Source: an unidentified eubacterium SCB49 (lineage in GTDB: Bacteria > Bacteroidota > Bacteroidia > Flavobacteriales > Flavobacteriaceae). From it: a stretch of DNA of 64,000 bases. Below the pieces are notes generated by a model, which saw nothing but the letters and a program-made list of their open reading frames with translations, made no database searches and was not told where the DNA came from. The stretch is taken from assembly GCA_000170815.1 (NCBI GenBank), contig ABCO01000008.1:62001-126000 (forward strand), written 5' to 3'. A program made the position numbers and the translations under genes. Shown here one piece after another: positions 1 through 8,178 of this stretch (positions within the stretch are counted from its first letter, which is position 1; each line of letters begins with the position of its first letter).

Positions 1-414
1 TCTAATAGTGATAAAAAATTAATTGATCAACACGGAAGACAGGCCGTAAATTTTCAATTAAGCATATTACTATACAGTATTGCAATTGGAGTGGTTTGCA
101 TTCCGTTCTTTGTCATATTTGCGACAGACTTTGTTTCGCTAATAGAAGCAATTGATAACGGGATGAATAGCACAAAAATGAGTGAAATAAAAAACCTAAC
201 AGGTTATATTTTATTATTTGCAGTTGCAGCGCTATTACTTACAGGATTATTCTTTTTTGAATTATATGCTGTAATCACAGCAAGTATGAAAGCGTCTAGA
301 GGTGAGTCTTACCACTACCCTTTTAGTATCAATTTTTTTAATAACAGCAACACTACTACCACTTCTGTAAACACAGGTGTAGTAGCTTCAGAAACCAATC
401 AACACACACACTAA
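1..414 (+). CDS. DUF4870 domain membrane protein (5' end outside window)
   Basis: The frame is open from base 1, so the start codon lies upstream and only the last 137 residues are visible. The segment HGRQAVNFQLS followed by two long hydrophobic stretches is typical of DUF4870 (Tic20-like) membrane proteins. The visible part has two likely membrane spans (the LYSIAIGVVCIPFFVIFA region and the YILLFAVAALLLTGLFFF region) and a Thr/Asn-rich tail. Its stop codon overlaps the next start as TAATG, so it is translationally coupled to the small gene and to the padR-pspC pair that follow. In Flavobacteriaceae this set is commonly found together; an envelope-stress role is inference, and the molecular function of DUF4870 is unknown. 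Confidence 0.85.
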   Translation, partial: SNSDKKLIDQHGRQAVNFQLSILLYSIAIGVVCIPFFVIFATDFVSLIEAIDNGMNSTKMSEIKNLTGYILLFAVAALLLTGLFFFELYAVITASMKASRGESYHYPFSINFFNNSNTTTTSVNTGVVASETNQHTH

Positions 415-617
415 TGAGTACTATTGTAGAATTTATTACAGCCATAGCATTCAGTTTACTTGGCTTTTCAGAAGAAATACCAGCAGATTACTCAAATGAG
501 AATGCCACGATAGAATGTTGTGAGATCGAACCAGCAGCATCTTTAGACACGTTACAAACAACTAACATTTCATCAATCAATATCGAACAAAACAAAACAG
601 AAAACATACTCCTATGA
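414..617 (+). CDS. small membrane-anchored acidic protein, unknown function
   Basis: A 67-residue protein that I do not recognise. The first ~17 residues (IVEFITAIAFSLLGF) are hydrophobic and could be a membrane anchor or signal; the rest is polar and acidic with a Cys pair (ECCEIEP). It starts inside the stop codon of the DUF4870 gene (TAATG) and ends in a 4-bp ATGA overlap with padR, so it is locked into the operon by translational coupling on both sides. That arrangement supports it being real despite its size. A role as a modulator of the neighbouring membrane proteins is only a guess. Confidence 0.6.
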   Translation: MSTIVEFITAIAFSLLGFSEEIPADYSNENATIECCEIEPAASLDTLQTTNISSINIEQNKTENILL

Positions 618-952
618 AAATTGAAAACACAAAAGCGCAAATGCGTAAAGGAGTTTTAGAATATTGCATCCTTTCTATATTAAAAGATGGAGAGGCGTAT
701 ACCAGTGATATTCTTAAAACACTAAAAGATGCTAAGATGCTTGTGGTAGAAGGTACTATTTATCCCCTTCTTACACGTCTTAAAAACGCAGGACTCTTGT
801 CGTATAGATGGGAAGAGTCTAGCAGCGGACCACCACGTAAATATTATGAACTCACAGAAACTGGGAGACTATTTTTAAAGGAATTAAACAGCACTTGGAG
901 CGATCTACAAAAGGCCGTGAATATTGTAACCACTACAACACCAAAAAAATGA
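614..952 (+). CDS. PadR family transcriptional regulator
   Basis: A 112-residue single-domain PadR regulator. The winged helix is clear: RKGVLEYCILSILKDGEAY, then the recognition-helix and wing segment VVEGTIYPLLTRLKNAGLL and SGPPRKYYELTETGR, which is the family signature. It has the short PadR-s2 form with a brief C-terminal dimerisation helix. It overlaps both neighbours by 4 bp (ATGA), placing it in one operon with DUF4870 and the PspC protein, which it probably autoregulates. The ligand or stress sensed cannot be read from sequence. Confidence 0.93.
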   Translation: MKIENTKAQMRKGVLEYCILSILKDGEAYTSDILKTLKDAKMLVVEGTIYPLLTRLKNAGLLSYRWEESSSGPPRKYYELTETGRLFLKELNSTWSDLQKAVNIVTTTTPKK

Positions 953-2739
953 AAAAAACAGTAAACATAAATTTAGCAGGCACCTTTTTTCATATTGACG
1001 AAGATGCCTATGGCAAACTTTCACGCTACTTAGACGCTATAAAAAAATCATTGAGCGATCCTCAAGGTAGTGACGAAATTATACGTGACATTGAAGCGCG
1101 TATCGCAGAACTTTTTTCTGAAAAAATAGAGTCGAATACACAAGTAATTTCTATTAGTGAACTTGACGAAGTTATAGCTGTAATGGGACAGCCAGAAGAT
1201 TATTCTGTAGATGAAGAAATCTTTGAAGATGCACCTTTAAACTCAGGTAAAAGAACAACATACAACCAGCTTTTTAGAGACATTGACAACAAGTTTATCG
1301 CTGGTGTTTCTTCAGGTCTAGGTCATTATTTTAAGATAGATGCCATTTGGGTTCGCCTTATTTGGATTTTCTTAACCCTTGTAACCTCTGGAATGTTCAT
1401 CCTAATTTACATCTTGCTCTGGATTTTAATTCCTGCTGCAATTACAGTAAGTGACAAACTTAAGATGAACCGTGAAGCCGTTAATATTACAAATATAGAG
1501 AAGAAAATTAAAGAAGGGTATGAGACGGTCGCCGATGGAATAAAAAATGCTGATTATGATAAATATGGCAAAAAGATTAATAAAGGTGCCTCGGGTTTTT
1601 TTGAAACGTTAGGTAAAATATTTAAAACCATATTTAAGATTTTCGGAAAGTTTTTTGGTGTATTAATGGTTATTGTAGGTTTTGCTACCGTAATATCATT
1701 AATTATTGCACTTTTTACTGCAGGAACATTAGGCATCTATAAAGATGGCGCATCTATGGATTATATACATATGGCTAATACAAGTGACGCCCCTATTTGG
1801 CTTGTTTCTTTATTACTTTTATTTGCTATCGGAATTCCATTTTTAGCGCTTGCTATTCTAGGTCTAAAGATCCTAATAAAGAATCTTCGTTCTATGGGAT
1901 GGACAGCTAAAGTAATTCTAATTGTTTTATGGTTAGCATCATTAGTAGGTCTTGCAATTATTGGCATACACCAAATAACAGAGCAAGCCTTTGACGAAGA
2001 AGTAATCACAGAGCATATAATACCTGTACACGCTGGCGAAACGCTTCATCTTGCTATGAGAGCAAACTCTACTTATGACACAGATATTAATAGACACTAT
2101 GGTTTAACTCTAAAATATAATGAGAATGACGAACAAGTAATCTACTCTAATGACGTTCGCCTTATTGTGCGTAGCTCTAAAGATTCTATAGGTAAAATGC
2201 TAATAGAAAGAAAAGCTGAAGGTCGTAGCTCACTTAATGCAAAACAAAGTGCAGAAGCCATTGACTATGACTTCACAATGGAAAATGGAAAATTAATATT
2301 GAACGGTTATTTAACTTCTAAAGCTGAAGAAAAGTTTCATGACCAAGAGGTGGAAATTATCCTTTATTTACCAGAAGGTGTTATTCTTAACGCAGATAAA
2401 AACACATACTCTTTTCATAAAAATGAACGTTATTATAATGACATTTTAGATAACGGAATGGAAGGCTATAATTTACTAGTGGAAGATGACTTTTTAAAAT
2501 GTCTTGACTGCCCTCAAGAGGTAATCGAAGAACTTTATGATAACGATGACGACGACGGAAATGTGAACATCGATATTGATAATTTTAAAATGAATATTGA
2601 CAGTAAAGGTGTTAAAATTGACCTAGACGGTGACGGCGAGTCTGAAATTAAAGTTAAAAGCTACAACCTAGATGGAGATCTTAAGGAAAAAATAGAAGAA
2701 ATTAAATATGATATCCAATCTGACCTTGAAGACAACTAA
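949..2739 (+). CDS. PspC domain-containing membrane protein
   Basis: 596 residues from the ATG that overlaps the padR stop codon; an open frame extends further upstream, but the MKKTVNINLAGTFFHID start fits the family. Residues 1-~75 form a conserved N-terminal module, followed by a PspC domain at about 104-164 (FRDIDNKFIAGVSSGLGHYF then a double membrane span). Three more membrane segments lie at about 225-350, and a large soluble C-terminal domain ends in an Asp-rich repeat-like tail. PspC proteins sense or relay inner-membrane stress in Proteobacteria; the Bacteroidota version with its own large extracytoplasmic domain is not characterised. A terminator follows directly, so it closes the operon. 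Confidence 0.92.
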   Translation: MKKTVNINLAGTFFHIDEDAYGKLSRYLDAIKKSLSDPQGSDEIIRDIEARIAELFSEKIESNTQVISISELDEVIAVMGQPEDYSVDEEIFEDAPLNSGKRTTYNQLFRDIDNKFIAGVSSGLGHYFKIDAIWVRLIWIFLTLVTSGMFILIYILLWILIPAAITVSDKLKMNREAVNITNIEKKIKEGYETVADGIKNADYDKYGKKINKGASGFFETLGKIFKTIFKIFGKFFGVLMVIVGFATVISLIIALFTAGTLGIYKDGASMDYIHMANTSDAPIWLVSLLLLFAIGIPFLALAILGLKILIKNLRSMGWTAKVILIVLWLASLVGLAIIGIHQITEQAFDEEVITEHIIPVHAGETLHLAMRANSTYDTDINRHYGLTLKYNENDEQVIYSNDVRLIVRSSKDSIGKMLIERKAEGRSSLNAKQSAEAIDYDFTMENGKLILNGYLTSKAEEKFHDQEVEIILYLPEGVILNADKNTYSFHKNERYYNDILDNGMEGYNLLVEDDFLKCLDCPQEVIEELYDNDDDDGNVNIDIDNFKMNIDSKGVKIDLDGDGESEIKVKSYNLDGDLKEKIEEIKYDIQSDLEDN

Positions 2740-2773
2740 GAGGCAACACTGCTATCGCGCCACTTAGGTTTTA

Positions 2774-2812
2774 AAATCTGCCACACCCATAGTGTTGGCA
2801 GATTTTTTTTTC
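2774..2812 (+). terminator. rho-independent terminator of the padR-pspC operon
   Basis: AATCTGCCA...TGGCAGATT stem with an inner CAC/GTG pairing and a run of nine T, 35 bp after the pspC-family stop. Confidence 0.85.
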
Positions 2813-2822
2813 TTAAACCCAA

Positions 2823-2852
2823 AAAAATCCCCAAGTCGCCTTGGGGATTTTT
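2823..2852 (-). terminator. terminator of trxB (bidirectional hairpin)
   Basis: A perfect 13-bp stem (AAAAATCCCCAAG with its complement) around a TCGC tetraloop, with T runs on both strands; it sits just past the trxB stop on the minus strand and faces the previous operon. Confidence 0.85.
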
Positions 2853-2889
2853 AATTCGTATTTCCGAAGAAAAAAGCAGCTGTTTAAAA

Positions 2890-3837
2890 CTACTCTAAAG
2901 TTGCTAAATAACGCTCTGCATCTAGTGCAGCCATACATCCTGTTCCTGCAGCAGTAACAGCTTGACGGTATTCTTTATCTTGAACATCTCCACTAGCAAA
3001 AACACCTGGTAAGTTTGTTTTTGTAGATTTTCCTTCTGTTATCAAATAACCAGTGTCATCCATAGTTACTTGACCTTTAAAAATGTCTGTATTAGGTTTG
3101 TGACCAATAGCGATAAATAACCCTGTAATGGCAATATCTTCTTTATCTCCTGTTTGGTTATTTTTCATACGTAAGCCTTCTACCACCATATCACCTAATA
3201 CCTCATCTACTTCTGTATTATATTTTACAGTGATATTTGGTGTAGTATTAACTCGGTGTTGCATAGCTTTTGAGGCACGCATATGATCTTTACGAACCAA
3301 CATCGTTACATTATTACAAATATTTGCTAAGTAAGTAGCCTCTTCTGCTGCAGTATCTCCAGCACCAACTATTGCTACATCTTGTCCTTTATAAAAGAAT
3401 CCATCACATACAGCACAAGCAGATACTCCTCCACCTCTCAATTTCTGTTCACTTGGTAAACCTAAATATTTTGCTGTAGCTCCCGTAGAAATAATTACAG
3501 ATTCTGCTTCAATTTGAGTTTTATTATCAACAGTTACTTTGTGTATTCCTCCTACTTCTGTGCTAAAATCTACTGCAGTAACCATCCCAATACGTACTTC
3601 TGTACCAAAACGTTCTGCTTGTTTTTGTAGTTGCACCATCATAGTTGGCCCATCAATTCCTTCTGGGTATCCAGGAAAATTGTCTACCTCTGTAGTAGTT
3701 GTCAATTGACCTCCTGGCTCCATACCAGTGTACATAATTGGTTTAAGATCTGCACGTGCAGCATAAATAGCTGCTGTATAACCAGCAGGACCAGAACCAA
3801 TAATCAAACATTTTATTCTTTCTATTGTATCACTCAT
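2890..3837 (-). CDS. trxB: thioredoxin-disulfide reductase
   Basis: NADPH-dependent FAD flavoenzyme that reduces thioredoxin in the cytosol. The start was set at MSDTIERIKCLIIGSGPAGY, giving 315 residues, the normal TrxB length; an in-frame extension of 20 residues upstream is rejected as not conserved-looking. The FAD-binding GSGPAG is at residues 14-19, the redox-active CAVC pair at C141/C144, the NADPH-binding GAGDTA at about 158-163, and the second FAD motif (FASGDVQD) near the C terminus. It is monocistronic, with its own terminator, and divergent from the T9SS protein at 4212. Confidence 0.97.
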   Translation of the reverse strand: MSDTIERIKCLIIGSGPAGYTAAIYAARADLKPIMYTGMEPGGQLTTTTEVDNFPGYPEGIDGPTMMVQLQKQAERFGTEVRIGMVTAVDFSTEVGGIHKVTVDNKTQIEAESVIISTGATAKYLGLPSEQKLRGGGVSACAVCDGFFYKGQDVAIVGAGDTAAEEATYLANICNNVTMLVRKDHMRASKAMQHRVNTTPNITVKYNTEVDEVLGDMVVEGLRMKNNQTGDKEDIAITGLFIAIGHKPNTDIFKGQVTMDDTGYLITEGKSTKTNLPGVFASGDVQDKEYRQAVTAAGTGCMAALDAERYLATLE

Positions 3838-4211
3838 AACTGTATTTCTAAATTTTTTCGGACGTAAAAATAATAATTTTTGTTGGTTAAGAAACACCTA
3901 GTTTATATTATAATTCTATAATATTATAAATAAAATTTAACAGGTAACTTTTAATAAAATATGCTGGGCATTATTAATTGAGAATTTAAAATCTAAATAG
4001 AAAATATGAGAGTGGAATATCGATTATAGAATAGGGCCAAAAGTTAATATTTACCTAATTGTCAGAGGCATAATTTAATTAACAATTAAAGAATTTTGAT
4101 TGCTTATTTTTGAATTAAAAAAAGAGAAATAAAACCCCACAATAACTCACAACACATTAAACTCAGGCTTCATTCTTAGATATTTTTTGTACATTTAAGC
4201 AAAATTTTGTT
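3838..4211. other. 374-bp AT-rich divergent intergenic region
   Basis: Separates trxB (minus) from the T9SS cargo gene (plus). Very AT-rich, with no open frame of useful size and no strong hairpin. It must hold both promoters; near-matches to the flavobacterial -7 element occur just upstream of each gene (for example TACATTTA at about 4191), but none is perfect. Confidence 0.5.
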
Positions 4212-5045
4212 ATGAAAAATCTATACACACTACTTTGTTTATTAAGCTGCTCAATTTTATTTGCGCAAAGCAGCGATTTTGTCAATGGTAGTCTTGATAA
4301 TTGGACCAATGTAGATGGTACAACAGATATGTTAAGTTCTGTATTTGTTGATGGTACTATTAATGATTATTTGCAGAAGATATGTGACAACTCAAATACG
4401 GCTATTGGACAAATGGCGATTAAAAACGTTGAAGATCTTAATTTGAATTACAACTGTGGTGATTCTGATTTTTGTGGTGCTACAATGGGTATTTCAGTAC
4501 GGAACCCAAACAATTTTCCAATACACATTAGAATAGGACTTAAAAGTAGTCAAAACACTACCATAGTTAGTACTCAAGCAGTTATCGTACCTGCTAATGC
4601 AGATTGGACTTATTTAAATTTTGAACTTTCAGAACATTCCAATTACACAGTAACAGATGGGACTAACACAATAGAAGAGGTATTAGACGATGTACAAGAA
4701 TTTAGAATTTTTCATAATGAGAATATTTCATTTGATGGTCAAAGTGAAAACGGGAATTTAGAGATTAGATCTATTGAAGTTTCTTTTTTATTAGAAACAG
4801 ATGACCATTTAATGGGTGATATAACCTTATTCCCAAATCCCACAACAGATTTAGTTAACTTAAATTTCCCCGAAGTTACTCAAGGAACCATTGTTATAGA
4901 TGATATTAAAGGACTTGTTATAAAAACAAAAACATTTAATTCTAATAACACAGCTATCGATATCTCAAACCTTGCGTCTGGTTCTTATTTCGCTACAGTT
5001 ATCATAAATAACACTAAGAAAACATTTAAGATATTAAAAGAATAA
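4212..5045 (+). CDS. secreted protein with T9SS type A sorting domain
   Basis: 277 residues. A signal peptide (KNLYTLLCLLSCSILFAQ, cleavage after the Q) leads into a ~170-residue beta-rich middle region that resembles a carbohydrate-binding-like jelly roll but which I cannot assign. The last ~75 residues are a type A C-terminal sorting domain: ITLFPNPTTDLVNLNFP, then ISNLASGSYFATVI and the terminal KTFKILKE. Such proteins cross the outer membrane by the type IX system and are attached to the surface or released. It is monocistronic and there is no partner gene beside it. No catalytic motif is visible, so an adhesive or binding role is the more likely guess. Confidence 0.85.
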   Translation: MKNLYTLLCLLSCSILFAQSSDFVNGSLDNWTNVDGTTDMLSSVFVDGTINDYLQKICDNSNTAIGQMAIKNVEDLNLNYNCGDSDFCGATMGISVRNPNNFPIHIRIGLKSSQNTTIVSTQAVIVPANADWTYLNFELSEHSNYTVTDGTNTIEEVLDDVQEFRIFHNENISFDGQSENGNLEIRSIEVSFLLETDDHLMGDITLFPNPTTDLVNLNFPEVTQGTIVIDDIKGLVIKTKTFNSNNTAIDISNLASGSYFATVIINNTKKTFKILKE

Positions 5046-5206
5046 TTGATGTTTTTTTAACTTCAATAGCTCTTTTTTTCAAACTCCCTGCTTTCAGCTT
5101 CGATTTTAATTTCGTTTTCAAAAACTACTATTCACGCATAATACTTTGTCATACGCAGAATAAAAAGTATTTTTGAGATAGAAATTAATTCTGAAAAAAT
5201 ATCCCA

Positions 5207-6178
5207 ATGAATAAAGATCAATTTACCGAGAACCTTTCTTTACCAGTAGTAGCGGCACCTATGTTTTTAATCTCTGGACCGGAGCTAGTAATTGCAGCCT
5301 GTAAAAAAGGTATCGTAGGAACTTTCCCTGCATTAAATCAACGTACCACAGAAGGTTTTGAAGAATGGGTTGTACAAATTAAAACAGAGCTTGAAGCTTG
5401 GGAAAAAGAAACAGGTAAAAAAGCAGCCCCTTTTGGTGTTAATATTATTGTTCACGGTACAAACCCACGTGTACAAGCAGATTTAATGGTATGTGCTAAA
5501 CATAAAGTTCCATTAATTATTACTTCTTTAGGTGCAATATCTATGGTAGTAGACGCTGTACATAGTTATGGAGGTCTTGTATTTCACGATGTTATAAAAA
5601 GACGTCACGCAGAAAAAGCGATTGAAGCTGGCGTAGATGGTTTAATCTTAGTTTGTGCAGGTGCAGGTGGACACGCAGGTACTTTACATCCTGTTCCATT
5701 TATCAACGAGATTAAACAAATTTTTGACGGTTTCATCTTACTTTCGGGCGCATTAAGTACAGGACAAGATGTTGCTAGTGCTATGCAAATGGGTGCAGAC
5801 CTTGCTTATATGGGAACACGCTTTATCAATACAGACGAAAGCAATGCAAATGATGAGTACCGTAAAATGATAGAAGATTCACAAACCACAGATATCACGT
5901 ATACAGCAGCGATAAGCGGTGTAAATGCAAATTTTTTAAGCAAAAGCCTCGATGCCGCTGGTATTACTGAAGAGCAATTAAAAAGTACAGCAAAGATTGA
6001 TTTTGGTAAAGAAATGGATACCGAAGCAAAAGCCTGGAAAACCATTTGGTCTGCAGGACAAGGAGTCGCTTCTATACAAGATTCTTTACCTATGAGCGAT
6101 CTTATAGACAGAATGAAAACAGAATTCAGTAACGCAATTGATCAGCAACTAAAATTATTAGAGAAATACAGTAAGTAA
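5207..6178 (+). CDS. nitronate monooxygenase-family flavoprotein (NMO/FabK-like)
   Basis: 323 residues, a TIM-barrel FMN enzyme of the 2-nitropropane dioxygenase/enoyl reductase FabK superfamily. Visible signatures are VVAAPMFLISGPELVIAACK at the N terminus, the FMN phosphate-binding GAGGHAGTLHP at about residue 155, and GADLAYMGTRFINTDES at about 200. The family covers nitronate monooxygenases and flavin-dependent reductases, so the true substrate is open. A second, only distantly similar family member lies at 34094. It is followed by a strong terminator and appears monocistronic. Confidence 0.9.
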   Translation: MNKDQFTENLSLPVVAAPMFLISGPELVIAACKKGIVGTFPALNQRTTEGFEEWVVQIKTELEAWEKETGKKAAPFGVNIIVHGTNPRVQADLMVCAKHKVPLIITSLGAISMVVDAVHSYGGLVFHDVIKRRHAEKAIEAGVDGLILVCAGAGGHAGTLHPVPFINEIKQIFDGFILLSGALSTGQDVASAMQMGADLAYMGTRFINTDESNANDEYRKMIEDSQTTDITYTAAISGVNANFLSKSLDAAGITEEQLKSTAKIDFGKEMDTEAKAWKTIWSAGQGVASIQDSLPMSDLIDRMKTEFSNAIDQQLKLLEKYSK

Positions 6179-6293
6179 AATACTTAACATTTAATTAGCA
6201 ACTCTTTTGAAACCATGGCATAAGTTTTGCCGTATATATAAATAGGAAAGAGACCTAGTTTGGTTGGTTACTGGTGTACTCAATAAAATTCCT

Positions 6294-6330
6294 AAGCCCG
6301 AATAACACTTGTTGTTCGGGCTTTTTCTTT
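6294..6330 (+). terminator. terminator after the NMO-like gene
   Basis: AAGCCCGAA...TTCGGGCTT 9-bp stem, with further AACA/TGTT pairing in the loop, followed by a T-rich tract. Confidence 0.85.
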
Positions 6331-6359
6331 TTTGTACCTTTTCGGTATAAATAAAAAAT

Positions 6360-7481
6360 ATGAAAACGAGTTTATTATTAGGTCTATTTTGCGTGAGTCT
6401 CCTTTCTTGTGGTGCTCCAAAAAAAGAAAAAGACATTGCTATCAATACCGTAAAAAGAACCTATACAATCAAAAAAGTTGTTGAAAACCTTTCAAACCCT
6501 TGGGGAATGACATGGCTTCCAGACGGCAGTATGCTTATCACAGAAAAAAGTGGTACACTCATTCATTTTAAAAATGAAATCAAAACCGAAATAAAAAACG
6601 TTCCAGAAGTTTACAATCGTGGACAAGGTGGTTTATTAGACATAAAAGTACATCCTGACTACGCTAATAATGGTTGGATCTATTTTACTTACGCATCTAC
6701 AGAAGGTAAAGCTGAAGGTGGTCATACAAAACTAAGTCGAGCAAAATTAAAAGATGACGCTCTCACTGAAATTGAACATCTTTATAAAGCAGGACCAAAT
6801 ACAACAAAAGGACAGCATTTTGGTTCTCGTATAGCATTTGATGGAGAAGGTTATGTTTATTTTTCTATTGGAGAACGCGGAGAACGTGATATAAACCCAC
6901 AAGATATTACAAGAGATGGTGGTAAGGTTTACAGATTACACGAAGATGGGCGTATTCCAGAAGACAACCCGTTTATGACTACTGCTGGGGCAAAAAAAGC
7001 AATTTATACCTACGGAAATAGAAACCCACAAGGTATGGCACAACATCCTACAACAGGTAAAATATGGATTCACGAGCACGGCCCAAAAGGAGGCGATGAA
7101 GTGAATATTTTAAAAAGTGGCGCTAATTACGGCTGGCCATTAATCTCTTATGGTGTAAATTATAGTGGTACAAAGTTTACAGACAAAACAAAAATGGAAG
7201 GTATGGAAGACCCTATTTACTATTGGGTTCCATCTATCGCACCTTGCGGGATGACCTTTGTAACTGGTGATAAATACCCAGACTGGAAAGGTGATTTACT
7301 TATTGGCTCACTTAAATTTAATTACGTAGAACTTCTTAAACTAGAGGGGAACAAAGTAGTAGATCGAGAAAAAATTGCAGAAGATATTGGTCGAGTTCGT
7401 AATATACAACAAGGTCCAGATGGCTATATTTATATTGCCGTAGAAGGCGATGGTATTTTTAGAATTATGCCATCAATCTAA
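6360..7481 (+). CDS. PQQ-dependent sugar dehydrogenase (soluble glucose dehydrogenase-like lipoprotein)
   Basis: 373 residues. The N terminus is a lipoprotein signal with lipobox LLSC at about residues 14-17, so it should be anchored in the periplasm or outer membrane. The body is a six-bladed propeller of the GSDH family: NPWGMTWLPDGSMLITEK, then RGQGGLLDIKVHPDY, GSRIAFDGEGYVYFSIGERG and YGNRNPQGMAQHPTTGKIW, which hold the residues that in family members contact PQQ, calcium and sugar. It would oxidise aldose sugars and pass electrons on. The c-type cytochrome gene 86 bp downstream is a plausible electron acceptor. No PQQ synthesis genes are in the window. Confidence 0.92.
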   Translation: MKTSLLLGLFCVSLLSCGAPKKEKDIAINTVKRTYTIKKVVENLSNPWGMTWLPDGSMLITEKSGTLIHFKNEIKTEIKNVPEVYNRGQGGLLDIKVHPDYANNGWIYFTYASTEGKAEGGHTKLSRAKLKDDALTEIEHLYKAGPNTTKGQHFGSRIAFDGEGYVYFSIGERGERDINPQDITRDGGKVYRLHEDGRIPEDNPFMTTAGAKKAIYTYGNRNPQGMAQHPTTGKIWIHEHGPKGGDEVNILKSGANYGWPLISYGVNYSGTKFTDKTKMEGMEDPIYYWVPSIAPCGMTFVTGDKYPDWKGDLLIGSLKFNYVELLKLEGNKVVDREKIAEDIGRVRNIQQGPDGYIYIAVEGDGIFRIMPSI

Positions 7482-7502
7482 TAATCTCAAATTAATTAAT
7501 TT

Positions 7503-7525
7503 GTCACACTGAGCTTGTCGAAGTG
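7503..7525 (-). repeat. isolated copy of the CTTCGAC...CTCAGTGTGAC repeat
   Basis: On the minus strand it reads CACTTCGACAAGCTCAGTGT plus GAC, a variant of the motif arrayed 22 kb away at 29877-30676. It lies between the sugar dehydrogenase and cytochrome c genes, without a partner copy. Confidence 0.75.
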
Positions 7526-7567
7526 CAACAAAATTTCCAAGCATTAATTATATCACAAAAACAAAAC

Positions 7568-8008
7568 ATGAAAAACATACTAACATTACTAACCCTTACT
7601 CTATTACTCATAGCCTGCGGAAGTAAAGAAAACAAGAAAACAGAAATAGCAAGCTACACGACAGAAAAACAAACCCCATTAGAAAAAAGTATTGCCGATG
7701 GTAAACTTGTTTTTAAAGATTTCTGTAGTCAATGCCATAGATCTAATGGAAAAGGAGTAGGAAAAACCTTCCCTCCTCTTGCAGGTTCAGATTGGTTAAG
7801 GGATAAAAGAACAGAAAGCATTCATGCTGTAAAATATGGTCTCAAAGGTGAGATTGTAGTAAATGGTAAGACCTATAATGGTATAATGACATCATTAGGA
7901 CTAAGCAATCAAGAAACTGCAGATGTGATGAACTACATTATGAATTCTTGGGGAAATACACAGGATAAAATGGTGACTGTTGAGGAAGTTAAAGCTGTTT
8001 TAAAATAA
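7568..8008 (+). CDS. c-type cytochrome lipoprotein
   Basis: 146 residues from the ATG that opens a lipoprotein signal (KNILTLLTLTLLLIACGS, lipobox LIAC); a longer GTG-started frame from 7523 would begin inside a repeat and is rejected. One haem-binding CSQCH motif is at about residue 55, and an axial Met is likely in the GIMTSLGLSNQE region near residue 107. It is a monohaem class I cytochrome c of the kind found next to PQQ or alcohol dehydrogenases, and probably accepts electrons from the upstream sugar dehydrogenase. CcsBA, encoded at 9693, would attach its haem. Confidence 0.92.
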   Translation: MKNILTLLTLTLLLIACGSKENKKTEIASYTTEKQTPLEKSIADGKLVFKDFCSQCHRSNGKGVGKTFPPLAGSDWLRDKRTESIHAVKYGLKGEIVVNGKTYNGIMTSLGLSNQETADVMNYIMNSWGNTQDKMVTVEEVKAVLK

Positions 8009-8142
8009 TTTTTATTCACAGGCTGTACTCATATAAACCAAAGAGGTTGTCAAAACCAATTTGAGAAGAATTTATTATTTATAAATGCTTTTCTAAGCAT
8101 AAAACTTTAAACCTTAGTTTAAAATTTTTGAGGATAAATTAT

Positions 8143-8150
8143 TAAATTTG
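8143..8150 (+). promoter_or_regulatory. -7 promoter element TAAATTTG of fumC
   Basis: Exact TAnnTTTG match 28 bp before the fumC ATG; no well-spaced -33 TTG is seen. Confidence 0.55.
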
Positions 8151-8178
8151 AAAACCTAAATAACACAACAAAAACAAC

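Noticed and set aside
895..948. Upstream start of the PspC-domain gene at 895
   Set aside because: The extra 18 residues overlap the end of padR in another frame; the ATG at 949 in an ATGA overlap and the MKKTVNINLAG start are better.
3631..3867. Plus-strand 78-codon open frame over the start of trxB
   Set aside because: Antisense to the FAD-binding region of trxB, with a Cys/His/Ser-rich translation typical of a shadow.
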